DNA from: JARDZI01 sp041639705
Lineage (GTDB): Bacteria > Bacillota > Clostridia > Clostridiales > Caloramatoraceae
Reading direction: 5' to 3'
Length of the DNA: 28,642 bases
Assembly (NCBI GenBank): GCA_041639705.1
Contig: JBEQBT010000011.1
Coordinates: 1 to 28,642, forward strand
The notes under the pieces: generated by a model
Databases searched by the model: none
Told to the model about the DNA's origin: nothing
What the model saw: the letters and a program-made list of their open reading frames with translations, nothing else
Part shown: in pieces, positions 1 through 7,937 of the stretch
How positions within the stretch are numbered: the stretch's first letter is position 1
How the letters are laid out: each line of letters starts with the position of its first letter
Position numbers and translations under genes: made by a program

Positions 1-14
1 CATATTTCGCCTAA
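1..14 (+). repeat. Left terminal inverted repeat of the IS
   Basis: CATATTTCGCCTAA pairs with the reverse complement of 1873-1886 with one mismatch at position 11. It begins at the very first base of the window. Confidence 0.75.
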
Positions 15-140
15 CTAAATTTACCAACTGGGCATTTTAATGCATTAAAAGAAAATAATTACCAAATATTTACAAAAAGGATTTTTTAACTTTATGTCGA
101 ATATCATCTATATACAATACTTTAAGGAGATTGATTGTTT

Positions 141-1829
141 ATGGATGATGTGTTAAGAAATGTAGAAACCTATTCCCATGGTAAGCTTAATTTCATGGTT
201 GGTCTTTGTGAGAGTATAAACCTACCAAATGTAATAGATAAGCATTTAGAGCAGCATCAGGGAAGACCAGCTGAAATACCTTACAGTGTACTGGCAGAGA
301 TGATGCTCGTTAATATGTGCGATGATCATCATCCACTCTATATACTTAACGAATATTTTATGGATAAAGATCTTGAAGGAATATTTCACTATCCAATAAA
401 CTTATCACAAATAAATGATGATAGGTTTGAAGGCTATCTTGATGCTTTATACAAAGCGGGACCAAGAAAAATCTTTTCCGAGCTTGCAGCTAATGCCTTT
501 GCAACCTATGGTATCACAGTAAAAAATATAAACTATGATACAACCTCAAAAGTAATGTGGGGTCTTTATGATACCCCCGATGGCAAAGAAGATGTAATAG
601 CTATTGATTTTGGACATAGCAAGGACAAACGAGAAGATAAAAAACAGTTAAAAATGGGTATCGGTGTAGCAGAAGGCGTTATTGTTGATGCAAAGGTTCT
701 TTCTGGTAACAAGGACGATAAAACCTACAACTTTGATAATCTTGATGATGTTAATGGTGTTTTAGAGAATCTAAATATATCAAAGGAATCCTTTTTCTAT
801 ATAGCTGACAGTACTCTCTTTACAGAAGATAACCTTAACAAAGCTAAAAGTAAAGATATTAAAGTAATTACTCGTATACCAGATAATACAAATGTAGTTA
901 AAACCTTTATAAATGATGCAATTAGTAACATGGAGACATTAACACCCTTTACTATTCAAAATTCAAAAGATAAAAATGTTGAATATAAAATATGTGAGCG
1001 TAATGGTAAATACAAGGGTATTGACCTTAAGTATGCTGTTTGCTATTCCTATGGTCTTGTCGATTCAAAAAAGAGAACTATAGAAAAAAATATAGTAAAA
1101 GAGTTTGCTGAAATTGAAAAAATTATAAAACTATATAACAAACGTGATTTTGCATGCCTAATAGATACTGAAAAAGAAATTGAAAAACTTATTTCAAAAG
1201 AATTTAAAAAATTAAAGTATCACAATGTAAGCCTTAGTGTAGTCTCTGAAGAAAAGAAAAGACGTGGACGCCCTTCTAAGGAAGAACAAAATCAAAATAT
1301 TGAGTACAAATATAGTTTGAATATAAATGCTTCAAAGGATGAAAAAAAGATAGACTATGAACTTACTAGCTCCTGCATATTTGTACTTTGCAGCAATGAC
1401 ACAGCTATTACTGCTGAAGAAATTCTAAAAGAATACAAGACACAAGACAGTGTTGAAAAGAAATTTCAGCAACTAAAATCTCCACATTTTGTTAATGCGT
1501 TGTATCTTAAGACTCCTGAGAGAATAGAGGCTATGGCATATATGATATTAATATCAATAATGGTTTTATCTGTAGCAGAGCATGTTGTAAGGCGAGGACT
1601 TAAAAAGGATAACGATAAAATTATTGGACCAGGAAAAATCAAAATGTCGCATCCAACATTAGTTGCTATATTCAGCATTTTTATAAACGTTAGAATACGT
1701 GTAGTTCAAATTGGTAAGAGAACTGAAAGAGAGTTTGTTAGGCCATTAAATGACAGTATCTTAAAGGTATTAAAATATCTTGATATACCTGAGAGCATTT
1801 TTGTACAGGGGTTTAAAAAGCAATATTAG
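141..1829 (+). CDS. IS1634-family DDE transposase
   Basis: This 562-residue protein is expected to cut and join the IS ends. The first acidic residue lies in the YDTTSKVMWG segment with the following IDFGHSKD block, the second in FFYIADSTLF, and the glutamate in QDSVEKKFQQLKS. That last segment precedes the helical NALYLKTPERIEAMAYM tail, the layout of IS4-superfamily IS1634 transposases. A basic GRPSKEEQ stretch interrupts the region before the glutamate, which is common in this group. The ribosome binding site AAGGAG is at 124-129. I chose ATG at 141 (11 nt away); an in-frame TTG at 135 (5 nt away) would add two residues. The frame is open throughout, so the transposase may still be active. 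Confidence 0.9.
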   Translation: MDDVLRNVETYSHGKLNFMVGLCESINLPNVIDKHLEQHQGRPAEIPYSVLAEMMLVNMCDDHHPLYILNEYFMDKDLEGIFHYPINLSQINDDRFEGYLDALYKAGPRKIFSELAANAFATYGITVKNINYDTTSKVMWGLYDTPDGKEDVIAIDFGHSKDKREDKKQLKMGIGVAEGVIVDAKVLSGNKDDKTYNFDNLDDVNGVLENLNISKESFFYIADSTLFTEDNLNKAKSKDIKVITRIPDNTNVVKTFINDAISNMETLTPFTIQNSKDKNVEYKICERNGKYKGIDLKYAVCYSYGLVDSKKRTIEKNIVKEFAEIEKIIKLYNKRDFACLIDTEKEIEKLISKEFKKLKYHNVSLSVVSEEKKRRGRPSKEEQNQNIEYKYSLNINASKDEKKIDYELTSSCIFVLCSNDTAITAEEILKEYKTQDSVEKKFQQLKSPHFVNALYLKTPERIEAMAYMILISIMVLSVAEHVVRRGLKKDNDKIIGPGKIKMSHPTLVAIFSIFINVRIRVVQIGKRTEREFVRPLNDSILKVLKYLDIPESIFVQGFKKQY

Positions 1830-1872
1830 CTTTTTAAAATTCTCAAATTAAATGCTTGATTTTGTTATACCT

Positions 1873-1886
1873 TTAAGCGAAATATG
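1873..1886 (-). repeat. Right terminal inverted repeat of the IS
   Basis: TTAAGCGAAATATG is the inverted partner of the left tip. Kinase-like coding sequence starts immediately after it. Confidence 0.75.
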
Positions 1887-2226
1887 GGTAGTATTTGAAG
1901 AAAATATTCTTTTAGTTGCGGTTGCTAATGGAAAATACTATGGAGGAGGTATGCTTCCGGCTCCAAAAGCTGAAATAGATGATGGATATTTTGATATATG
2001 TCATATAAAGCACATTAGAAAGGCAAAGCTGTTGATATTATTTCCAAAATTTATTAAAGGAAAACATGAGAGTATAAAGGAAGTATCCATGTACAAGGGG
2101 AAGGAAATTAGAATTGAAGCAAATGAGGAATTGCCAGTTAATATGGATGGAGAAACCTTTTACAGCAGGCAAATAGAGTTTGGGATAGTACCTATGGGTA
2201 TAAATATAATAATTCCTAGAGAATAA
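1887..2226 (+). pseudogene. C-terminal fragment of diacylglycerol/lipid kinase (YegS/DgkB type), cut by the IS
   Basis: About 112 codons in frame from the IS right tip encode the C-terminal lobe of a bacterial diacylglycerol kinase-like lipid kinase. Diagnostic pieces are VANGKYYGGGM, PKAEIDDGYFDI, FPKFIKGKHE and a closing NMDGE motif before the final beta strands. Family members are about 290-300 residues, so roughly the N-terminal 60 percent, including the nucleotide-binding GGDGT loop, is missing. An ATG at 1852 inside the IS end keeps the frame open, but it has no good ribosome binding site and would add IS-derived residues. The lost part should lie to the left of the window if the IS simply split the gene. 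The product would be inactive. Confidence 0.85.
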
Positions 2227-2322
2227 TATATACAGTTAACTTTAAAAGAAAAAATGCCTATAAATAGTCCTAAGTTTTTCCTCTGAGTAATATTATATAA
2301 TATAATGTTATTGGAGGTTTCT

Positions 2323-2607
2323 ATGGAAAAGGTTCTTATTGTAGCATTTATTACTGAAGCAATTTGGGAAACATTAAAGATGGTTAGGTCGCCTAAGGGG
2401 ATAAACATAAGCAGAGTAGGTGCAATGTTACTAGGAATATTAATAGCAATGGCAGCAGGATTAGACATTTTCGAAATTGCAGGAATAACCCTTGGTATTA
2501 AATTCTTAGGAAGTATTCTAACAGGACTTTTAATTAGTAGAGGTTCCAATCTTGTGCATGATGTTCTAGGCAGTATAAGCACAGTTTACCAGAGTAATAA
2601 AAAGTGA
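2323..2607 (+). CDS. Small holin-like membrane protein, 94 aa
   Basis: I do not recognise a named family with certainty. The start is set by GGAGG at 2313-2317, five bases before ATG 2323; an upstream in-frame ATG at 2305 lacks such a site. After a short amphipathic beginning (EAIWETLKMV) there are two hydrophobic segments, at about residues 32-54 and 61-75. The second is followed by SRGSNLVHDVLG, resembling the end of many small phage-holin-like proteins of Clostridia. The protein is probably in the inner membrane. An A+T-rich promoter-like TATAAT lies just upstream (2300-2305), suggesting its own transcript. It could be a domesticated holin or an unrelated small membrane protein; nothing nearby indicates a prophage. 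Confidence 0.65.
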   Translation: MEKVLIVAFITEAIWETLKMVRSPKGINISRVGAMLLGILIAMAAGLDIFEIAGITLGIKFLGSILTGLLISRGSNLVHDVLGSISTVYQSNKK

Positions 2608-2611
2608 ACTC

Positions 2612-2713
2612 GTCCAGCTAAAGCTGGACATTGAGACATTATTGAGGGACTCTACCCAACCAAAGTAGGCAATGTACTCTCACTTATAGAAGTGGAAGTC
2701 TTGAAAGTGGGTA
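2612..2713 (+). ncRNA. Structured element, possible IS200/IS605 right-end / omegaRNA remnant
   Basis: The segment opens with a perfect 8-bp stem GTCCAGCT-AA-AGCTGGAC at 2612-2629. A second domain is closed by TACCCA (2653-2658) and TGGGTA (2708-2713) and contains the hairpin CACTT-ATAG-AAGTG (2681-2694). The run of hairpins, ending near GGAAGTCTTGAAAG, is reminiscent of the right end and overlapping omegaRNA of TnpB-bearing elements. No tnpA or tnpB is nearby, so this would be a leftover end. The assignment is from memory of family appearance; only the folding potential is directly seen. Confidence 0.35.
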
Positions 2714-2776
2714 AAATTATAAAAATTTTTAGGGTTATATGTACCCTTTACATACTTGGATAATGAGTAAAAGTGG

Positions 2777-2798
2777 CTCCCAGGCATTTGTTTGGGAG
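2777..2798 (+). terminator. Hairpin, weak terminator candidate
   Basis: CTCCCA (2777-2782) pairs with TGGGAG (2793-2798), extendable by two G-T pairs. The downstream tract is only TTGTATTATTT, so termination may be inefficient. It separates the small membrane protein and structured element from the ATPase promoter. Confidence 0.4.
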
Positions 2799-2971
2799 TT
2801 GTATTATTTATATACAAGTAAGTTATATTATTGCTAATGCTGTATTAAAATGGAGAATGTAAATAATGAACAATCACTTAATATGAAACAAATGAGACAT
2901 TTTAATAGTAAAGGAGGTCTTTTCTAGCTTTTTTGACACATCAAAGCAAAAAACGCGTTAAAATGAGAATT

Positions 2972-3002
2972 TTGACTTGTAATATGTAGTTATATGTATT
3001 AA
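2972..3002 (+). promoter_or_regulatory. Candidate promoter of the V-ATPase operon
   Basis: TTGACT at 2972-2977 and TATTAA at 2997-3002 are 19 bases apart, longer than the ideal 17. A second TTGACA at 2933-2938 has TTAAAA at 2958-2963, also 19 apart. Either could drive the operon starting at 3038; start-site mapping would decide. Confidence 0.35.
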
Positions 3003-3037
3003 AATTATGGTAACGTTCTGTAAGGAGTTGTGATAAA

Positions 3038-3361
3038 ATGGATGAACCAATTAATGAAATAATTAAGAACATTATCCATATTGACAAGAGTGCGGTACAA
3101 TTAAGAGAAAAACTGAATAAAGATATTGTAGAAAGAAAACTACAGAAAAATTCCGAAATAGAAAAGCTTAGAGAAAGTATTTTGGACGCAGAAAGACAAA
3201 GGATAGATGAAATGGAAAAAAATGAAATACATAACGCTGAATTGGAAGCTGATAAAATAAAGCTTGCAGCAGCAGAAAAAAGCAAGGATATGTATAGTAG
3301 CTTTTTATCATCAAAAAATGATTTAGTAAAAGAAATGTTTATAACAATTATTTCAAAATAA
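3038..3361 (+). CDS. ntpF: V-type ATPase subunit G/H (NtpF-like), 107 aa
   Basis: This small charged protein is almost entirely predicted coiled coil, with repeated Glu/Lys/Arg and Asp-Ala-Glu heptads from about residue 20 to 85. That is the build of the peripheral-stalk G/H subunit, which pairs with subunit E to hold the A3B3 head against the membrane stator. The start is ATG 3038 after TAAGGAG (3021-3027). It is the first gene of the nine-gene operon, 31 bases before ntpC, matching the leading position of ntpF in Enterococcus hirae. Assignment rests on position and coiled-coil character, because sequence conservation in this subunit is low. Confidence 0.75.
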   Translation: MDEPINEIIKNIIHIDKSAVQLREKLNKDIVERKLQKNSEIEKLRESILDAERQRIDEMEKNEIHNAELEADKIKLAAAEKSKDMYSSFLSSKNDLVKEMFITIISK

Positions 3362-3392
3362 ACTTATCTGTAAACATAAAGCGGGTGATTTA

Positions 3393-4439
3393 ATGGATAG
3401 GAATACAAGATACTCAGCTATAAATACTAAAATATCTACAATGTATGGTAAGCTTTTAAAGGAGGAGGATTATAAAAAAATAATATCACTTAAAAATCCT
3501 TCAGAAATAGCAGTATACTTGAAAAATAATACTGCCTATGGAGATTTTTTTAAGGATAAGGACCCAGCTAAAATGCATCGAACTGAAATAGAGCAAATTC
3601 TAAAGCAGGGATTAATAAATTATATGGACAAAATAATTCACTATTTCAGCGGTGAATATAGAAATTTCATCAAATGCTTTTATATTAAATATGAAATTAT
3701 AGACCTAAAAAGAGTGGCAAGATTGATACATATTGATAAGGACTTTCAAGACTTAAAGGACAATCTTATATTTGCAGGAAAATATAAATATATAGATATG
3801 GACAAGGTAATTATGTCCAGAAGTATACCTGAACTAATTGATGCCCTTAAGGATACTTTATATTATCCTTTCTTGAAAAACCTAGTAGATGGAAATTCTG
3901 ATGAAAGTCTTTATAGATTTGAAATGTCAATTGATAAAGCATATTTTTATATACTTGAGGATAGTATGAAACACTTGCTCAAGGAAGATAGAGAGGCATT
4001 TTACTATATAGTAGGAAGCTCAATAGATATGCTCAATTTAAGATGGGTTTATAGAGGCAAAAAATATTACAATATTTCACCTGAAGAATTATTTAATTAT
4101 ACTGTAAATAAGGGCTGCAGGTTTAACTATAGAAAAATTAAAGAATTCTGTTATTGTAATAGTACTAATGAGTTTTTAAATATGGTTAAGGAAACTCCAT
4201 ATGCATTTATGTTCAAGGGTTGTCCTGGGGATGACACGTTCATCGAAAGACGAATGAATAGATACCTTTATTTCAGAATGAAGAGTGTAAAACGGAGATT
4301 TAAACTTGATTTATCTGTGCTTCTAGCATATTTGGATCTTATTGAATTTGAAATTAGGGATATTATATCTATGATTGAAAATGTTAGATATGAAATGGAT
4401 TATGAGGAAACAAGAAAATACCTCATTAAAGCAATTTAA
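3393..4439 (+). CDS. ntpC: V-type ATPase subunit C (central-stalk socket, d-type)
   Basis: This 348-residue soluble protein matches the length and helical, aromatic-rich character of prokaryotic subunit C. In these enzymes it forms the funnel that couples the central stalk (D and F) to the K ring. The N-terminal YSAINTKISTMYGKLL is typical of the family, as is the SIDMLNLRWVYRGKKYY segment in the second half. Start ATG 3393 follows GCGGGTGAT. In E. hirae and Thermus this gene lies between E and G/F; here it is second, directly before ntpI. Confidence 0.85.
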   Translation: MDRNTRYSAINTKISTMYGKLLKEEDYKKIISLKNPSEIAVYLKNNTAYGDFFKDKDPAKMHRTEIEQILKQGLINYMDKIIHYFSGEYRNFIKCFYIKYEIIDLKRVARLIHIDKDFQDLKDNLIFAGKYKYIDMDKVIMSRSIPELIDALKDTLYYPFLKNLVDGNSDESLYRFEMSIDKAYFYILEDSMKHLLKEDREAFYYIVGSSIDMLNLRWVYRGKKYYNISPEELFNYTVNKGCRFNYRKIKEFCYCNSTNEFLNMVKETPYAFMFKGCPGDDTFIERRMNRYLYFRMKSVKRRFKLDLSVLLAYLDLIEFEIRDIISMIENVRYEMDYEETRKYLIKAI

Positions 4440-4473
4440 AATAAAATTAAGCCATTGAAGTTGAGGTGATTAT

Positions 4474-6507
4474 ATGGCAGTCGAAAAAATGGAGATGATA
4501 GATATAGTAGGACATATGGACAATGTAGATGACATCGCTAGAAGGATAATTTTATCATCTTCAGTTCATATGGTTAGTGCTATTACAGAAGTACATCAGA
4601 ATAATTTTCCTATATTAAAGGCACAGGAAAATGTAGATGCTGTATTAGACTACAGTTATATAAAACAATACTCCAGTCAAAAAAGTCTGAATGAAATTGA
4701 AACAAAAATTAATGCTTTAATGGAAATACTAGAGCTAAAAAGAAAGGTTAACCCTTCACATTTTAAGGAAGAGTATAATTTTTCACAGGATTCAGGAAAT
4801 ATTGAGGAGATATACAAGCTTGTTAGTGAGAAACATGAAAGGATTAAGTCCCTTGATGGTGAACTAAAAGAGCTTGAGGAACTTCAGCAGTATTTATCAC
4901 ACTTAAAATTTATGGATGTTAGCTTAAATGAACTAATTAATATGAAATATATAGCTATGAAGCTAGGGCGAATGACTAGATATAATATGGATAAGCTAAA
5001 AAAGAACTATGAAAACATTTCTGCATTAGTTTTTAAGCTTTATCAGGATGCAGATGAAGTACTAGTGATGGTTTTTGTTCCCCTATCTGTGGAAATGGAA
5101 GAGGAAAGGGTTCTTGCTTCATTGAACTTTGACGAATATAAATTTCATTCGAGTTTTCAGGGAAGCCCATCTGAGTGGTTGGATTCTGCTAGTGTTAGAA
5201 GGAATGAAATAAATAAAGAGGTTCAAAGCATTAAACAAGAAATGCAAGGTATTAAAAAGGAATACTCAATGGATGTAGAAAAATATTATTCAAGATTGTA
5301 TATGGAATATAAAATAGAAGAATTAAAAAGTTATATTGTGTGTACAAATGAATTTTTCTACCTAACTGGATGGGTACCAATACATAGGAAAAATGACCTT
5401 CTAAAAAACCTTTCAAAGTATGAAGAAGGTTTGATAATAATAGCAAAGGGTGCAGAAGAAACCAGAGAAGGATTGGAACCTCCTACCTCTTTAAAAAACA
5501 ACTATCTCACAAGGCCATTTGAGGCAGTGGTGAGATTATATGGGATACCATCCTACAAGGAATTAGATCCAACAACTTTCTTAGGTATTAGTTATATGAT
5601 TCTATTTGGAGCTATGTTTGGCGATGTTGGACAGGGATTCGTGTTGTTTTTAATAGGTGAAATACTTAGTAGAAAAAATCACAGACCGAACTTAGGAGGG
5701 GTTTTCGCAAGGCTAGGAATAAGCTCCACGTTCTTTGGATTTATGTATGGAAGCTTATTTGGGTTTGAAACTGTACTGCCAGCTATACTAATAAAACCTA
5801 TGGAAAGCATAAATAATGTGCTTATCGCAGCTGTGGTGTTTGGAGTAGTGCTGTTATCCATAGGGTATATATTCAATCTTATTAACTGTTACAGAAAGAA
5901 GGATATTGAAAACGGCATATTTAGTAGAAATGGATTAGTTGGACTGTGCTTCTTTTGGATTTTAATATACTTTTTAGTTGCAAGTGTTACTGGCATTGGC
6001 ACAATTATACCAGGTTGGACTTTAATCATAATACTTGTTTTATTGCTTGTATTGATGCTTTTAAAAGAACCAATGACTAACCTCGTAAAGGGAGTAAGAC
6101 CACTCTATAGTGAGTCTAAGGTGGATTATTTCGTTGAAGGTGGCTTTGGAATGCTTGAAACTTTAATGAGTATATTCAGTAATACAATTTCATTTATTAG
6201 GGTTGGAGCATTTGCTATAAACCATGTAGGGCTCTTTATAGCATTTGAAGCCTTGGCTGAAATGATGAATAATCCAATTGGAAGTACTTTAATGATTGTG
6301 TTAGGGAATGTAGTTATCATTGGTCTTGAAGGGCTTATTGTGTTTATTCAAGGCTTAAGACTTGAGTATTATGAGCTTTTCAGCAAATATTTTGATGGGG
6401 CAGGATATGAATACAATCCAATATTACTTAGGATGCAGACTAGTAGATCAATAGAAACCAATATTACATTAAAAAATAAAAAAAATATTGTAACAAGTGT
6501 AAATTAG
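4474..6507 (+). CDS. ntpI: V-type ATPase subunit I (membrane stator, a-type)
   Basis: A 677-residue protein with two halves. Residues 1 to about 360 are cytoplasmic with long coiled coils and bind the peripheral stalks. From about residue 365 a series of hydrophobic segments begins (SYMILFGAMFGDVGQGFVLF, then several more) and forms the ion half-channels. The essential arginine of the family is visible as R576 in SFIRVGAFAINHVG. It faces the K-ring glutamate and lets ions pass during rotation. The start is supported by GAGGTGAT eight bases upstream. The gene is followed after 13 bases by ntpK, the normal I-K pairing. Confidence 0.93.
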   Translation: MAVEKMEMIDIVGHMDNVDDIARRIILSSSVHMVSAITEVHQNNFPILKAQENVDAVLDYSYIKQYSSQKSLNEIETKINALMEILELKRKVNPSHFKEEYNFSQDSGNIEEIYKLVSEKHERIKSLDGELKELEELQQYLSHLKFMDVSLNELINMKYIAMKLGRMTRYNMDKLKKNYENISALVFKLYQDADEVLVMVFVPLSVEMEEERVLASLNFDEYKFHSSFQGSPSEWLDSASVRRNEINKEVQSIKQEMQGIKKEYSMDVEKYYSRLYMEYKIEELKSYIVCTNEFFYLTGWVPIHRKNDLLKNLSKYEEGLIIIAKGAEETREGLEPPTSLKNNYLTRPFEAVVRLYGIPSYKELDPTTFLGISYMILFGAMFGDVGQGFVLFLIGEILSRKNHRPNLGGVFARLGISSTFFGFMYGSLFGFETVLPAILIKPMESINNVLIAAVVFGVVLLSIGYIFNLINCYRKKDIENGIFSRNGLVGLCFFWILIYFLVASVTGIGTIIPGWTLIIILVLLLVLMLLKEPMTNLVKGVRPLYSESKVDYFVEGGFGMLETLMSIFSNTISFIRVGAFAINHVGLFIAFEALAEMMNNPIGSTLMIVLGNVVIIGLEGLIVFIQGLRLEYYELFSKYFDGAGYEYNPILLRMQTSRSIETNITLKNKKNIVTSVN

Positions 6508-6520
6508 GAGGGTGATTTAA

Positions 6521-6940
6521 ATGTACATTTTTTTAACATTAGCAACTTTCATAGTATTAATTACAATTACTTCTGGTGTGTTAAAGTTTTACAAAAAATC
6601 TAAAAGTGAGAAAAAAGAAATTAAAAAAGCATTGAGGTTTAACATTTATTCAATAGTGCCTGTAATGACAGGTCTAATAATAACAGCAATACCACAGGTT
6701 GCAAATGCTGCTACAGCAGGAGATTCAAGTTCTGGACTTGGGTATATTGCAGCAGGCTTAAGTACAGGGCTTGCAGCAATAGGTGCAGGTTATGCTGTAG
6801 GTGCAGTTGGTTCATCAGCGCTTGGAGCCGTTTCTGAGGATCCTAAAATACTTGGTAAAACATTAATATATGTAGGACTTGCAGAAGGTATTGCAATTTA
6901 TGGTCTTATCATATCTATAATGATATTACAAAGAATATAA
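6521..6940 (+). CDS. ntpK: V-type ATPase subunit K (c-ring proteolipid) with N-terminal extension
   Basis: A 139-residue membrane protein. The C-terminal 70 residues form the ring helical hairpin: an IGAGYAVGAVGSSALGA helix, the SEDPK loop, then a helix with the ion-binding glutamate E122 in GLAEGIAIYG. Only one such hairpin is present, so it is not the duplicated four-helix form of E. hirae NtpK. Residues 1-65 add a hydrophobic helix (about 2-22), a basic loop, and a second hydrophobic stretch ending IPQVANAA, which looks like a cleavable signal or an extra transmembrane pair. No glutamine or threonine ligands like those of the E. hirae sodium site are obvious beside E122, so ion specificity is undecided. 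AGGAGGGTGAT precedes the ATG. Confidence 0.9.
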   Translation: MYIFLTLATFIVLITITSGVLKFYKKSKSEKKEIKKALRFNIYSIVPVMTGLIITAIPQVANAATAGDSSSGLGYIAAGLSTGLAAIGAGYAVGAVGSSALGAVSEDPKILGKTLIYVGLAEGIAIYGLIISIMILQRI

Positions 6941-6962
6941 CAGCTTAAAAGGACGTGAGCCT

Positions 6963-7271
6963 ATGAAAGTATATTTAATTAGCGACAACAGGGATACGAT
7001 GGTTGGAATGAGGCTTGCTGGAATAAAAGGAATTATCGTGAATGATAAAAAGGATGCAGAAAGAGCATTTGATATTCTAATCAATAAAAAGGGAGTTGGG
7101 ATACTTCTTTTGACAGAAAAGGTTGCAGAAAATATAAGAAGTAAGGTTAATTATGTAAAACAGAAATTATCCTATCCCCTGATTGTTGAAATTCCAGATA
7201 GGCATGGAAGTATAAAAAATGAGGATTATATCACTGGATACGTAAGAGATTCCATTGGTATTAAGATATGA
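6963..7271 (+). CDS. ntpG: V-type ATPase subunit F (NtpG), central stalk
   Basis: A 102-residue Rossmann-like protein: MKVYLISDNRDTMVGMRLAGIKG, then GVGILLLTEKVAENIR and YPLIVEIPDRHGS. These are hallmarks of subunit F, which sits on subunit D in the rotor and modulates ATP hydrolysis. The length is normal. The stop TGA at 7269-7271 nearly abuts the ribosome binding site of ntpE (AGGTGG at 7271-7276), so the two are translationally close. Confidence 0.9.
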   Translation: MKVYLISDNRDTMVGMRLAGIKGIIVNDKKDAERAFDILINKKGVGILLLTEKVAENIRSKVNYVKQKLSYPLIVEIPDRHGSIKNEDYITGYVRDSIGIKI

Positions 7272-7280
7272 GGTGGTTTG

Positions 7281-7889
7281 ATGATTACCATTGAAGAAAA
7301 ATTAAAACTATTTACAAAGATTGTATATGACAAGGTCGATAAGGAAAATCAAAGGATTGTAGAAAATTTTAATAATGATTATGGAAATATAATAGAAGAA
7401 AAGAAAAAAGAATTCACAAAGGAAGTAAATGAAATATCACTGCAATCGAAAAAAAATATAGAAAAAGAAAAGCTCCATGTTATTTCAAAGGCTAGGATTG
7501 AAGAGAAAAGAATAATTATGGAGAGAAAAGTGGAAATATACGAGGAAACCATGCAAGCATTAATTGAATATGCTAAAAGCTTTACTGAGACAGAGGAATA
7601 TAAGGATAACTTTTTTAGAGATTTTAAAGATGCCTTTCTCGATATGAGTGAATTTTCAAATGTGGATATTTATTTGACACAAAGAGACCTACTTAAGTTT
7701 AGAAATGAAATAGTAAGTATTTTAAAAGACAAAAATATTGAATTTCACAATGATGATGAAATTGTGGGAGGATTTATAATACTTGATACCAAACGAAATA
7801 TTAAACTAGACATGTCTCTGTTAAGCAGAATACAAAATTCAAAGGATTATATAGGCCAAAAGCTATTTGAAATATTGCAGTATAATTAA
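7281..7889 (+). CDS. ntpE: V-type ATPase subunit E, peripheral stalk
   Basis: A 202-residue protein with a long charged N-terminal coiled coil (about residues 1-95, many EKE/KK repeats) and a mixed C-terminal domain ending in LLSRIQNSKDYIGQKLFEIL. This matches subunit E, which dimerises with G/H to form the peripheral stalk and binds the top of the A3B3 head. Start ATG 7281 was preferred to TTG 7278 because AGGTGG at 7271-7276 is closer to ideal spacing and ATG is the stronger codon. About 48 bases separate it from ntpA. Confidence 0.85.
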   Translation: MITIEEKLKLFTKIVYDKVDKENQRIVENFNNDYGNIIEEKKKEFTKEVNEISLQSKKNIEKEKLHVISKARIEEKRIIMERKVEIYEETMQALIEYAKSFTETEEYKDNFFRDFKDAFLDMSEFSNVDIYLTQRDLLKFRNEIVSILKDKNIEFHNDDEIVGGFIILDTKRNIKLDMSLLSRIQNSKDYIGQKLFEILQYN

Positions 7890-7937
7890 GCATTTGATTT
7901 TAAAAATACATAAATGCAAAATAATGGTGGTGAAAGT

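Larger units (their letters stand above)
1..1886 (+). mobile_element. IS1634-like insertion sequence (IS4 superfamily), about 1.89 kb
   Basis: The element has imperfect terminal inverted repeats. The left end at 1-14 (CATATTTCGCCTAA) matches the reverse complement of 1873-1886 (CATATTTCGCTTAA) at 13 of 14 positions. It carries one long transposase gene, as is usual for IS1634-group elements. The sequence just outside the right tip is in frame with a lipid kinase C-terminus, so the element sits inside that gene. The left flank, and so the target-site duplication, is outside the window. The true tips could lie one or two bases further out. Confidence 0.85.
2608..3037. other. Non-coding stretch before the V-ATPase operon
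   Basis: No credible reading frame is present over 430 bases. It holds a structured segment (2612-2713), a short terminator-like hairpin (2777-2798), A+T-rich spacer and the promoter region of the ATPase operon. Two TTGAC-like boxes are visible (2933-2938 and 2972-2977). The bases at 2911-2917 (AAAGGAG followed by GTC) look like a ribosome binding site, but no reading frame follows it. Confidence 0.6.

Noticed and set aside
2160..2582. 140-codon minus-strand frame over the kinase remnant and the membrane protein gene
   Set aside because: It spans the end of one gene and the start of another on the opposite strand, with no start signal and no recognisable domain.
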